Positions 12,415-20,606 of a stretch of 64,000 nt of DNA are shown here, in pieces. The position numbers were made by a program, and so were the translations under genes. Positions within the stretch are counted from its first letter, which is position 1, and every line of letters begins with the position of its first letter. This stretch comes from Microbacterium oleivorans NBRC 103075 (GTDB lineage Bacteria > Actinomycetota > Actinomycetes > Actinomycetales > Microbacteriaceae), in contig NZ_BCRG01000006.1 in the NCBI RefSeq assembly GCF_001552475.1, positions 31,411-95,410 on the forward strand. Direction: 5' to 3'. A model generated the notes under the pieces. It saw nothing but the letters and a program-made list of their open reading frames with translations. It was not told where the DNA came from and ran no database searches.

Positions 12415-12687
12415 CTACTCTCCGCCGCGGCGGCCGCGGCCCCAGAGCTCGGGGAAGCTGGCGGCGTTCGACTCGCGCCAGAGTGCGTGCAGGCGCGCGT
12501 CTTCGGCCTGGTCGTCGAGGTAGTCCTCGACGCTCGCCGCCTCGATCCGCCACGACGCGGGGGAGCCCAGGCGCGCGCCCCTCAGGCGGCCGTCGAGTAC
12601 GAGGGCGACGATTTCGTCGACCTCCAGCTGCAGCATCTCCGCAACCTGGGCGGGCGTCAGCATTCGCGCAGGCATTCCTTCGGGCAT
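12415..12687 (-). CDS. Small excisionase-type helix-turn-helix protein
   Basis: A 90-residue protein whose first 55 residues fit the MerR/excisionase-like winged-helix fold: LTPAQVAEMLQLEVDEIVALV is the HTH, followed by a GRLRGARLGSPASWRI wing and a short helix. Such proteins bind DNA or act as small regulators; here it is a stand-alone core gene, not a phage excisionase, since no integrase or attachment site is near. A CATAAT hexamer (12699-12694) ends six bases upstream of the ATG. A second in-frame ATG at 12675 is possible. Confidence 0.72.
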   Translation of the reverse strand: MPEGMPARMLTPAQVAEMLQLEVDEIVALVLDGRLRGARLGSPASWRIEAASVEDYLDDQAEDARLHALWRESNAASFPELWGRGRRGGE

Positions 12688-12784
12688 GAGGCCATTATGG
12701 GGCCGACGGGCGCTCGTATCCGGAGCCCGGACGGCTTGTGGATAATCCCCGCCACCGCGGGTGCGGCTCAGCCACCATGACGTC

Positions 12785-13414
12785 ATGACCACTCCCGACA
12801 CCGTCCGGCCGGCGCCCCGCGCGTTCTGGGCCGACGCGCGGTTCCTGCTGGGTATCGCGCTCATCATCGCCTCCGTCGCCGGCGTCTGGCTCGTCGTCGC
12901 CTCCGCACGCCAGACCGCCCCCGTCTTCGCTGCGGCGCGCACGATCGTCCCCGGACAGACGGTGACGGCGGACGACCTGAGAGTGGTCGACGTCGCCCTC
13001 GGTCCCACGGGCGAGACCTACGTGTCGCCGGCCTCGCTCGAGCCCGGCGTCATCGCGACCCGGACGGTCTTCGAGGGTGAGCTGCTGCCACAGGCAGCGG
13101 TGGACGAGGCGGACGCGGCGACGACGACGAGCGTGGTCATCCGCACCGCGGGGGAGGTCTCCGCGGCGATCTCGCCGGGATCGGTCGTGGAGGTGTGGGC
13201 GGCGCCGGCGGAGGGCGGAGGAGAGTTCGGTGAGCCTCGCATCCTGGTGCCCTCCGCGACCGTCGTCACCGTGACACGTGACGACGCCGTCGTGTCGGGG
13301 AAGGATGTCTCGCTCGAGATCGTCATCCCGCGCGCCGACGTCGCGGCGACGCTCGCCGCACTCGCCGACGAGTCGAGCCTGTCCGTCGTGCCGGTCGCGG
13401 GGAAGGCGCAATGA
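12785..13414 (+). CDS. SAF-domain membrane protein (CpaB/FlgA-like)
   Basis: A 209-residue protein with a single N-terminal membrane anchor (about 17-42) followed by a SAF domain (from about 48, AARTIVPGQTVTADDL) and a strand-rich C-terminal part, the layout of CpaB (Flp pilus) proteins. Its stop overlaps the start of the CpaE-like gene (ATGA), so the two form a unit. No CpaA, CpaF, TadBC or pilin gene is present, so assignment to a pilus is not supported by context. I chose the ATG at 12785. Confidence 0.75.
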   Translation: MTTPDTVRPAPRAFWADARFLLGIALIIASVAGVWLVVASARQTAPVFAAARTIVPGQTVTADDLRVVDVALGPTGETYVSPASLEPGVIATRTVFEGELLPQAAVDEADAATTTSVVIRTAGEVSAAISPGSVVEVWAAPAEGGGEFGEPRILVPSATVVTVTRDDAVVSGKDVSLEIVIPRADVAATLAALADESSLSVVPVAGKAQ

Positions 13415-14649
13415 GGGTCGTCGTCGCCGTCGACGGGCGACGGGGCCAGGACCTCGCCGTGCGTCTGCGAGACGAGGAAGCCGATGTCCGGGCGGTGGTC
13501 GCAGCTTGCGCCCCCGCGAGTGCCGCGCTGGATGCGATGTCCACCCCAGAGGCAGCCGAGCTCCTGGCCGAGCTGGCGCGCGCCGACCTCCTGATCGTCG
13601 ACGGCCGTCCGGCGGCGCTGACCGCCGAGGTGGTGGCCGCCTGCGACCGGATGTCCGTCAGGATCGTGCCGTTGTGTGCGCGAAGCTCGGACCGGCGCCT
13701 TGCCGCATCGCTCGGTCTGTCCCCGCACGAACCCGACGCGTCCGCTGCGGAACTGCTGGCCGCTCCCGTCTCGACCCGGCACGTCGAGTCGAGCCGGGGC
13801 CGTGTCATCACCGTGTGGGGTGCGCACGGCGCGCCGGGGCGGACCACGCTCGCGATCGAGGTGGCGTGCGCGCTGTCCACCGCGACGAACAGGGTCGCAC
13901 TCGTCGATGCGGATTCGCATGCGCCGTCGATCGCCTTGGCGATCGGGTTGGCCGACGAGGGCCCCGGCTTCGCCGCCGCCTGTCGTCAGGCCGAACGAGG
14001 TGCACTGACGGTCGCGGAGCTCAGCCGGATCGCGTCGACACTCGGTGAGGTCGATGTCCTCACGGGCCTCAACCGCCCCGGACGGTGGCCCGAACTCTCC
14101 CACCCGCGCGTGGTGTCCGCGCTCGACGCATGCCGAGGGTGGGCCGACGACACCGTCGTCGACGTCGCGTCGCCGCTGGAGCGCGACGAGGAGATCGTCA
14201 GTGATCTGATCGACGGTCCCCGCCGGAACGCCGCCACGCTCGCGGCGCTCGAGGCGGCTGACACGATCCTGGCGGTCGTCGCCGCCGACCCCGTCGGCGT
14301 CGCACGGTTCGTCCGCGCGTGGCCGGATCTCCGCGCCGCGGCCGGCGCGACACCGGTCCGGGTGGTGGTCAACAAGGTGCGTGCGGCTGCGCTGGGCGTC
14401 GACGCGCGCGGTCAGGTCCGCCGGACGCTCGAGAGGTACACCGGCGCGACGGACGTCGCTTTCGTGCCGTGGGATGCCCGGGGAACGGATGCCGCGATGC
14501 TCGCCGCCCGCCCCATCACCCACGTTGCACCGCGCTCGGCGGTGCCGACCGCGGTGCGACGCCTCGTCGCGGAGTCCCTCGCACCGCGCGCCGCCGCTGA
14601 GCCGACCGCCACGCGCCAGGCCCGTCGTCGGCTGGCGCGGACGGCCTAG
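13411..14649 (+). CDS. CpaE/MinD-like P-loop ATPase with atypical Walker A
   Basis: A 412-residue protein with an N-terminal receiver-like region (about 1-110) and a MinD/ParA-type domain (about 130-350). The P-loop reads GAHGAPGRTTLA (about 137-148): the usual signature and C-terminal lysines of GKGGxGKT are absent, with Arg before Thr-Thr. The Walker A' region VALVDADSHAPS and the later VVNKVR segment are typical of the superfamily. It overlaps the SAF gene by 4 nt. Likely a CpaE-like localisation or assembly factor working with the SAF protein; whether it hydrolyses ATP is uncertain. Confidence 0.72.
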   Translation: MRVVVAVDGRRGQDLAVRLRDEEADVRAVVAACAPASAALDAMSTPEAAELLAELARADLLIVDGRPAALTAEVVAACDRMSVRIVPLCARSSDRRLAASLGLSPHEPDASAAELLAAPVSTRHVESSRGRVITVWGAHGAPGRTTLAIEVACALSTATNRVALVDADSHAPSIALAIGLADEGPGFAAACRQAERGALTVAELSRIASTLGEVDVLTGLNRPGRWPELSHPRVVSALDACRGWADDTVVDVASPLERDEEIVSDLIDGPRRNAATLAALEAADTILAVVAADPVGVARFVRAWPDLRAAAGATPVRVVVNKVRAAALGVDARGQVRRTLERYTGATDVAFVPWDARGTDAAMLAARPITHVAPRSAVPTAVRRLVAESLAPRAAAEPTATRQARRRLARTA

Positions 14650-14696
14650 CAGCCGGACACCGGAAGCGCTCGGACGGGAGGATCTAGGGTGGAGGC

Positions 14697-16190
14697 GTGT
14701 CCACGCTCAGCGACCTCGTCTACGCCCAAGGCCGTTCCACCGCGGAGGACGTCGAATGGCTCCACCGTCTCGCCGGCGACGGCCAGTTGCTCGCCGACCT
14801 CGCCTTCGCCGACATCGTCGTCTGGGTGCCGACTGCGGATGACTCGTTCATCGCCGTCGCGCACACTCGGCCGAGCGGCGCGGCGACCCTCTTCTACCGT
14901 GACATCGTCGGCGACGCCGTCCGCCCGCAGTGGCGGACTCAGGTCAAGGACGCGTTCACGCAGGTGCGCATGGTCGATTCGGCCTCCCCGGACTGGTTCG
15001 AGGAGACCCCCACGCGGGTCCGCGCCGTCCCGATCGTCCGTGAGCGCGCGGCGGGGGGTCGTGAGACCCGGGTGATCGGGGTGGTGACCCGCCACACGAA
15101 TCTGGGCGAGGCGCGCACGCCGTCCCGTCAGCAGATCACCTTCAACGACTGCGCCGACGATCTGTTCGGCATGATCGCGTCCGCTGACTTCCCGGACCTC
15201 ACCGCGCCGACGTCGCCTCGTCGTGGCGCACCGCGCGCGTCGGACGGCCTCATCCGGCTCGACGTCGACGGCATCACGACCTTCGCGAGCCCGAACGCGC
15301 TGTCGGCGTTCAATCGGCTGGGATTCGACGACGAGCTCGAGGGCGAATCGCTCATGCAGGTCGCGACGACGATCATGCCGGCATCCCGTCAGTTCGACGA
15401 GTCGCTTCCGATCGTGATGGCCGGCCGCGCGCCGTGGCGCGCTGACGTCGAGGCGCGAGGGGTGACGGTGTCGCTGCGGACGATCCCGCTCCGGGAGAAC
15501 GGCAATCGGATCGGTGCCATCGTCCTCTGCCGCGACGTCAGCGAGATTCGCCACCAGGAGCAGGAACTCATCACGAAGGATGCGACGATCCGAGAGATCC
15601 ATCATCGCGTCAAGAACAATCTGCAGACGGTCGCCTCGCTGCTACGCATCCAGGCCCGCCGCACGCACTCCGACGAGGGCCGCGATGCGCTGACACAGGC
15701 GATGCGACGTGTGAGCGCCATCGCGGTGGTCCACGACACCCTCTCCGAAGGACTCATGCAGAGCGTCGACTTCGACGACGTCTTCGAAAGGGTCCTGAAG
15801 CTCGTCGCCGAAGTCGCAGCGGCCCCGAACACGCGGGCACGGACCGTCAAGACCGGCACCTTCGGAACTCTGCCGAGCGAATACGCGACGCCCCTCGCCC
15901 TCGCACTGACCGAGCTCGTCACCAACGCGGTCGAGCACGGTCTGGCCGACAAGGAAGGGGAGGTCGAGATCATCGCCGAGCGCGACGAAGACCGGCTCGC
16001 CGTCCGCGTCCGCGACACGGGTGTCGGCCTGCCCGAGGGGCAGGTGGGACGGGGACTCGGCACTCAGATCGTGCGCACGCTCATCCAGGGCGAGCTCAGC
16101 GGAACCATCGACTGGCACACCCTCATGGGCAGCGGAACCGAGGTCACGATCGAGATCCCGATGCGGTACATCGAGCGCGCGCGGGCCTGA
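14697..16190 (+). CDS. pdtaS: PdtaS-type cytosolic sensor histidine kinase
   Basis: Soluble histidine kinase (497 aa) of the PdtaS/PdtaR system, whose regulator acts by RNA-binding antitermination. Domains: N-terminal GAF (about 1-150), PAS (about 180-285), a HisKA_2 H-box (EIHHRVKNNLQTVASLL, His about 302), then HATPase with NAVEHG and GVGLP motifs. No membrane helix. In M. tuberculosis the orthologue Rv3220c signals through PdtaR and lies beside whiB1, as here. PdtaR is not in this window. Start GTG 14697 follows TAGGGT (14685-14690) by 6 nt, so leaderless. Confidence 0.92.
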   Translation: MSTLSDLVYAQGRSTAEDVEWLHRLAGDGQLLADLAFADIVVWVPTADDSFIAVAHTRPSGAATLFYRDIVGDAVRPQWRTQVKDAFTQVRMVDSASPDWFEETPTRVRAVPIVRERAAGGRETRVIGVVTRHTNLGEARTPSRQQITFNDCADDLFGMIASADFPDLTAPTSPRRGAPRASDGLIRLDVDGITTFASPNALSAFNRLGFDDELEGESLMQVATTIMPASRQFDESLPIVMAGRAPWRADVEARGVTVSLRTIPLRENGNRIGAIVLCRDVSEIRHQEQELITKDATIREIHHRVKNNLQTVASLLRIQARRTHSDEGRDALTQAMRRVSAIAVVHDTLSEGLMQSVDFDDVFERVLKLVAEVAAAPNTRARTVKTGTFGTLPSEYATPLALALTELVTNAVEHGLADKEGEVEIIAERDEDRLAVRVRDTGVGLPEGQVGRGLGTQIVRTLIQGELSGTIDWHTLMGSGTEVTIEIPMRYIERARA

Positions 16191-16202
16191 GACCCGCGCG
16201 CG
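16176..16202. terminator. Bidirectional terminator between pdtaS and whiB1
   Basis: Perfect 10-nt arms (16176-16185, 16193-16202) of CGCGCGCGGG type with a 7-nt loop that contains part of the pdtaS stop. It lies between the convergent pdtaS and whiB1 genes and can end both transcripts. Confidence 0.72.
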
Positions 16203-16208
16203 GCGGTG

Positions 16209-16457
16209 TCAGGACGCGCGTCGGGCGCGTGCGGCGCGGCGCTTCAGAGCGCGGCGCTCGTCCTCGGAGAGGCCGCCCCAGACGCCCGAGTCCTGGCCGG
16301 TCTCGAGGGCGTACTGCAGGCAGAGCTCGGTGACGGTGCACCGGGCGCAGACGGACTTCGCCTTCTCGATCTGGTCGACGGCGGGCCCGGTGTTCCCCAC
16401 GGGGAAGAACAGTTCGGGGTCGACGGTCAGGCAGGCGGATTTGTCGCGCCAATCCAT
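16209..16457 (-). CDS. whiB1: WhiB1-type Fe-S transcription factor
   Basis: An 82-residue Wbl protein. Four cysteines for the [4Fe-4S] cluster are at residues 9, 37, 40 and 46 (C...CxxCx5C), followed by the GVWGG turn (about 58-62) and a basic C-terminal tail (RRAARARR) for DNA contact. WhiB1 is the nitric-oxide-responsive, essential member that binds the sigma-A C-terminal domain in mycobacteria. The start ATG 16457 has AGGAG about 8 nt upstream. Location next to pdtaS supports WhiB1/WblE rather than another paralogue. Confidence 0.92.
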   Translation of the reverse strand: MDWRDKSACLTVDPELFFPVGNTGPAVDQIEKAKSVCARCTVTELCLQYALETGQDSGVWGGLSEDERRALKRRAARARRAS

Positions 16458-16585
16458 AGCGGTGCTCCTAAAGGGGGGATCGGAAGTCGGGATGCGACGC
16501 CGGGCGACGTCGACTAACCTGGGTGGTGTGCGAGCAGACGCTCGCCCCACGCCGCTGTGGGAGCACACTTGCCCGTCAATATTCC

Positions 16586-16599
16586 CATGCCCGGGCATG
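16586..16599. repeat. 14-bp perfect palindrome between divergent whiB1 and a membrane-protein gene
   Basis: CATGCCCGGGCATG is a perfect palindrome in the 209-nt region shared by the divergent genes whiB1 and 16667-17074. It lies 129 nt upstream of the whiB1 start and 68 nt upstream of the other. It could be an operator for a dimeric regulator; no family is identifiable from the sequence alone. Confidence 0.5.
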
Positions 16600-16666
16600 T
16601 GAATCAAGGGTTAACGGAGTATTTCGGCGCCTCGCCGTGCCCCGGCGGCCAGGAGGAGCGATCATC

Positions 16667-17074
16667 GTGCGGACCACCCGTGTCGAGCGCATGGCGGCGG
16701 GATGGCTCGCCCTCGAAGCTACCGGCGTCCTCGCCCTCGCCGTCTGGGAAATCATCGCCCTCGTCCGCGGCGACAGCGGCAGCGCCGCGAGCTCGATCGC
16801 CCTCCTCGCGCTGACGGTTATCGGTGCGGCCGCGCTCGCAGGTTTCGCCGTCGCGGTCTGGCGGGGAGCGTCGGCGGGCCGTTCCGGCGGCATCGTGGCG
16901 CAACTGCTCGTGCTGTCGATTGCGCTCGGAACGCTCACGGGCGAAGGTGCGGACATCCGTCTCGCCGCAACGATCGCGGTTCCCGCCATCGTCGGCGTCA
17001 TCCTGCTCATCGCCGCGGCGCGCGTCGCCGGTCGGCGTGCCAGGGGGGCAGCCGACGCGGCCGACGAGGTCTGA
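16667..17074 (+). CDS. Small four-helix membrane protein
   Basis: A 135-residue hydrophobic protein with about four predicted membrane helices separated by short Arg/Gly-rich loops, no signal peptide and no recognisable motif. Function unknown. GTG 16667 is preceded by AGGAGGAG at 16651-16658, a clear ribosome-binding site, so the longer in-frame ORF starting at 16523 is not used. It ends directly against the convergent peroxiredoxin gene with no intergenic base. Confidence 0.68.
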   Translation: MRTTRVERMAAGWLALEATGVLALAVWEIIALVRGDSGSAASSIALLALTVIGAAALAGFAVAVWRGASAGRSGGIVAQLLVLSIALGTLTGEGADIRLAATIAVPAIVGVILLIAAARVAGRRARGAADAADEV

Positions 17075-17539
17075 TCAGACGCCGAGGAGCGTCCGGATTC
17101 GGGCGACGTGCCCCGTCGCCTTCACGTTGTACAGTGCGTGCGCGAGGGTGCCGTCCTCGTCGATCACGAACGTCGAGCGGATGACGCCCTCGACGACCTT
17201 GCCGTAGTTCATCTTCTCGCCCCACGCGCCGTATGCCTCGTGCACGGAGTGGTCCGGGTCGCTCAGCAGGTCGTAGGGGAGGCCGTCGCGTTCGCGGAAC
17301 TCCCGAAGCTTGCCCGGGTCATCCCGCGAGATGCCGACGACGGTGTACCCCGCGGACTGCAGCGGAGCCACGCTGTCGCGGAAGTCGCAGGCTTCGGTCG
17401 TGCAACCCGGCGTCATGGCGGCGGGGTAGAAGAAGGCGATGAGACGCCGTCCGCGGAAATCGGCGAGCGAAACGCTCGCGCCGTCCTGGTCGACAAGGGT
17501 GAAATCGGGTGCGGGGGCTCCGGTGTTCAGTCGCGGCAT
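17075..17539 (-). CDS. bcp: Thioredoxin-dependent peroxiredoxin, Bcp/PrxQ type
   Basis: Reduces hydrogen peroxide and organic hydroperoxides using thioredoxin-type donors. The 154-residue protein has the peroxidatic cysteine in TPGCTTEAC (Cys46) and the resolving cysteine five residues later (Cys51), the atypical two-Cys arrangement of Bcp/PrxQ. Conserved Thr43 and a downstream Arg complete the site. A TAAGAT hexamer (17551-17546) ends 6 nt before the ATG, suggesting leaderless transcription. It precedes rsgA-aroA on the same strand order but with a 22-nt gap. Confidence 0.93.
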   Translation of the reverse strand: MPRLNTGAPAPDFTLVDQDGASVSLADFRGRRLIAFFYPAAMTPGCTTEACDFRDSVAPLQSAGYTVVGISRDDPGKLREFRERDGLPYDLLSDPDHSVHEAYGAWGEKMNYGKVVEGVIRSTFVIDEDGTLAHALYNVKATGHVARIRTLLGV

Positions 17540-17561
17540 CCGACCATCTTAGGCGTCGGGA

Positions 17562-18602
17562 TCAGGTGGCGAATGTCGCCAGCAGCCGCTGGAGGGAGTC
17601 GAGACGCGCCGCTCCCCGCTCGCCCAATCTGCCCTCGGCGACGGCCTCGGCGATGGCGCAGTCGGGAGCATCGGGCAGGTGGGTGCATCCGCGGGGGCAC
17701 TCCTCCGCGACGGCCGCCAGATCGGTGTACGCCCGGAGAATGTTGGCCGGGTCGACATGACCGAGGCCGAAGGATCGGACGCCCGGGGTGTCGATGACCC
17801 AGCCGCGTCCGCCGTCGCCGGCGTAGCGCAGGGAAACCGCAGAACTCGACGTGTGACGGCCGCGACCGGTCACCACGTTGACATGGCCGATGGCGCGGGC
17901 GGCGTCGGGTACCAGCGCGTTCACGAGAGTGGACTTGCCGACGCCGGAGTGTCCGACGAAGACCGTCGAGTGTCCCGCGAGACGTTCGCCGATGGGCCCG
18001 ACGGGCATGGTCTCCAGGCCGCTCGTGAACACCTCGAGGTCGTCCAGACCCTCGAAGTGGGCGAGGAACGCGGTGGGATCGGCGAGGTCGGTCTTGGTGA
18101 CGACGAGCATCGGGTGCATGCCGGCATCCAACGCGGCGATCAGATAGCGGTCCACGAGTCGCGGGCGTGGCTCGGGATCGGCCGCGGCCACGACGATCAG
18201 GAGCTGGTCGGCGTTGGCGACGATGATCCGCTCGACATGATCGGTGTCGTCGGCGCTCCGGCGGAGCAGAGAGCTGCGCTCCTCGATGCCGACGATGCGC
18301 GCGAGCGTGCCGTCGTCCCCGGTCCGGTCTCCCACGACGCGAGCGCGGTCGCCGTTGACGATCGGCTGCTTGCGGAGCTCCCGGGCGCGGGACGCGAGGA
18401 TCTGGCGCTCGTCGGGCCCGTCCTCGTCGATGAGGACGGTGTAGCGGCCACGATCGACGCCGAGCACGCGCGCGATCTGCGCGTCGGCGTGCGCAGGCCG
18501 GCGCTTCGTGCGCGGACGATTCGCCTTCGGGTTGGGCCGCATGCGGATGTCGGCCTCGTCGAACTCGAGGTCGTCATCGTCATCGTCGGTAAGCCAGCTC
18601 AC
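17562..18602 (-). CDS. rsgA: Ribosome small subunit-dependent GTPase RsgA
   Basis: Circularly permuted GTPase that assists 30S maturation. Order of motifs is G4 (TKTD), G1 (GHSGVGKST), G3 (DTPGV), after an OB-fold N-terminal domain (about 40-115) and before a zinc-knuckle C-terminal region (C..GCTH..C, about 300-312). 346 aa; the N-terminus is an acidic stretch (DDDDDDLEFDE) followed by basic residues. Its ATG overlaps the aroA stop by 4 nt, so aroA-rsgA form one transcript, as in other actinobacteria. Confidence 0.95.
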   Translation of the reverse strand: MSWLTDDDDDDLEFDEADIRMRPNPKANRPRTKRRPAHADAQIARVLGVDRGRYTVLIDEDGPDERQILASRARELRKQPIVNGDRARVVGDRTGDDGTLARIVGIEERSSLLRRSADDTDHVERIIVANADQLLIVVAAADPEPRPRLVDRYLIAALDAGMHPMLVVTKTDLADPTAFLAHFEGLDDLEVFTSGLETMPVGPIGERLAGHSTVFVGHSGVGKSTLVNALVPDAARAIGHVNVVTGRGRHTSSSAVSLRYAGDGGRGWVIDTPGVRSFGLGHVDPANILRAYTDLAAVAEECPRGCTHLPDAPDCAIAEAVAEGRLGERGAARLDSLQRLLATFAT

Positions 18603-19912
18603 GCGAGCATGTCCGCCCAGAGCTGGGGGAACTCCGGCATGGTCTTGGCGGTCGTGCCGATGTCGTCGACGACGACACCCGGCACCCTCAGCCCGATGAC
18701 GGCGCCTGCGGTGGCGATGCGGTGGTCGTGGTGAGCGCGCCAGATGCCGCCTTGTAGCGGCCTCGGGACGACGTGGATGCCGTCCTCCCGCTCTTCGGCC
18801 TCGCCGCCGAGCGCGCGGAGGTTGTCGACGAGAGCGGCGATCCGATCGGTCTCGTGCCCGCGGATGTGACCGATGCCGTGGAACGTCGTCGGTGCATCTG
18901 CGAATGCCGCGAGGGCGAACAGCGTCGGAGTCAGCTCACTCGCGGCGGACAGATCGAGGTCGACACCGGCGATCCGCTCTCCTGCGGTCACGGTGAGGGC
19001 TCCGGCCCGGCGCGACGCGTGCGCGCCCATGACCGGCAGGATGTCGGCGAGCAGAGCGCCGGGCTGAGTCGAATGAGCGGGCCACCCGGGGACGGTCACC
19101 GATCCACCGGTGAGCACTGCCGCGGCCAGGAAGGGTGCGGCGTTGGACAGGTCCGGCTCGATCGCCACGTCTTTGCCGCGGACGCCGCCCGCGGGGACGA
19201 CCCATTCGTTCGGGGTCGGATGCTCGACGTGGACACCCCGACGGGCGAGAGCCTCGATCGTCATCTCGATGTGCGGCAGGCTCGGGAGACGCTCGCCCTC
19301 GTGGATGAGTCGGAGGCCGACGTCGAAGCGGGCCGCCGCCAGGAGGAGACCGGAGACGAACTGACTCGACTGGCTCGCGTCGATCGTCACTTCACCGCCC
19401 CGGATGTGGCCGTGGCCGCGGACGTCGAATGGCAGGGACCAGCTGCCCCCGTCATCGATGTCGGCTCCGACCTCTCGGAGAGCCTGGATCATCGCCCCCA
19501 TCGGGCGATGCAGAGCGGTCGGATGCGCCGTCACGTGGACGTCTCCGACGGCGAGGCCGGCGAGGGGGGACACGAACCGCATCACGGTGCCGGCCTGGCC
19601 GCAGTCGATCGTCGTGTCTCCCGCGAAGGTGGACGGCGGGGTGACCTCGAGGTCGGGACCGAAGGGCGAATCGCCGGGGACGCGCTCGATGGAGACTCCC
19701 AGAGCGCCCAGCGCATCGATCATTCGGGCGGAATCGTCGGAGTGGAGCGCCCCGGTCAGCAGGCTCGGGCCGTCGGCGATCGCAGCGAGAACGAGCTCGC
19801 GGTTCGTCAGCGATTTCGACCCGGGCACCGACACCCGGGCGTGCACGGGCTCGCTCGGCGTGGGAGCCGGCCACGACGCGGCGGGGGACGGGGAGAAGGG
19901 GGCGTCGCTCAT
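18599..19912 (-). CDS. aroA: 3-phosphoshikimate 1-carboxyvinyltransferase (EPSP synthase)
   Basis: Condenses shikimate-3-phosphate with phosphoenolpyruvate in aromatic amino acid synthesis. The 437-residue product shows the substrate loop VPGSKSLTNRELVLAA, DCGQAGTVMRF (the GTxxRF-like site), and the C-terminal GHIRGHETDRIAALVDNLRALG and DHRIATAGAVIGL signatures. ATG at 19912 is preceded by TAGGCT (19925-19920) seven bases upstream with GGAGG in between, giving a very short leader; the ORF extension to 20008 lies before this promoter. Confidence 0.95.
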   Translation of the reverse strand: MSDAPFSPSPAASWPAPTPSEPVHARVSVPGSKSLTNRELVLAAIADGPSLLTGALHSDDSARMIDALGALGVSIERVPGDSPFGPDLEVTPPSTFAGDTTIDCGQAGTVMRFVSPLAGLAVGDVHVTAHPTALHRPMGAMIQALREVGADIDDGGSWSLPFDVRGHGHIRGGEVTIDASQSSQFVSGLLLAAARFDVGLRLIHEGERLPSLPHIEMTIEALARRGVHVEHPTPNEWVVPAGGVRGKDVAIEPDLSNAAPFLAAAVLTGGSVTVPGWPAHSTQPGALLADILPVMGAHASRRAGALTVTAGERIAGVDLDLSAASELTPTLFALAAFADAPTTFHGIGHIRGHETDRIAALVDNLRALGGEAEEREDGIHVVPRPLQGGIWRAHHDHRIATAGAVIGLRVPGVVVDDIGTTAKTMPEFPQLWADMLA

Positions 19913-20029
19913 CGCCTCCAGCCTACTGAACAGGGCGACACGACCGATGTCGGGGTTTCGTCGGCGATGTCGCTGATCTGCGACAGCGCCGAGACAGCGC
20001 CGCGACATCCACCCTCTAGCGTGATTGCC

Positions 20030-20590
20030 ATGGAACAGATCTCTCGCACCGGCATCCGATCCGCGCTTCTCGGAGCCGCCCTTCTCGCTCCGCTTCTGTT
20101 CGCAGGATGTTCCGTGGCCGTCACCGATCCCGCCGCGCGCGCATCATCTCCTGCGCCGTCCTCGTCGAGCGAGGCGCCGGACAGCACACCGCCGGCTTCG
20201 GAGGCGTCGCCCGCGCCGCAGGCGGAGCCGAGCGCGGTGGTCGACGCTCAGACCAAGGAGAAGCTCGACCGGACACGCCTGCGCGAACTCGTCACGCAGA
20301 ACCTCACCTGCACCGACGGGTCCGCCACGGTGGGGCGCGACCTCGACGGGATGATCGTGGAGTTCACCGGCAACTGCAAGGAGGTGACGATCCTCGCCAG
20401 CGCGGGCGTCGTCCTTCTTCCCGACGTCGGCCTCCTGAGCATCAAGGGCGACGCGGAGAACGTCGTGGTGGCCTCGGCAGAGAAGATCGTCTTCGACAAG
20501 AGCGCCGACATCAACCTCGTGGGCTGGGAGAGCGGGACGCCCGCGATCGACTACGCCGGCACCGCGAACGTGACGACGCCCGTCTCCTGA
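20030..20590 (+). CDS. DUF3060-type lipoprotein
   Basis: A 186-residue exported lipoprotein: signal peptide with lipobox FAGC (Cys27), then a low-complexity Ser/Pro/Ala linker (about 33-70) and a C-terminal beta-repeat region (about 85-186) with alternating Val/Ile strands (VEFTGNCKEVTILASAG..), the pattern of DUF3060. Function unknown. A TAGCGT hexamer (20017-20022) precedes the ATG by 7 nt. It is followed after 16 nt by a two-component system whose own promoter-like TACGAT lies in the gap, so linkage is by position only. Confidence 0.72.
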   Translation: MEQISRTGIRSALLGAALLAPLLFAGCSVAVTDPAARASSPAPSSSSEAPDSTPPASEASPAPQAEPSAVVDAQTKEKLDRTRLRELVTQNLTCTDGSATVGRDLDGMIVEFTGNCKEVTILASAGVVLLPDVGLLSIKGDAENVVVASAEKIVFDKSADINLVGWESGTPAIDYAGTANVTTPVS

Positions 20591-20606
20591 TCGCTACGAT
20601 CCGGGT

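Noticed and set aside
12415..12687. Phage excisionase, hence a possible integrated element
   Set aside because: No integrase, attachment repeats or other phage genes nearby and the neighbourhood is conserved core; only the fold is excisionase-like.
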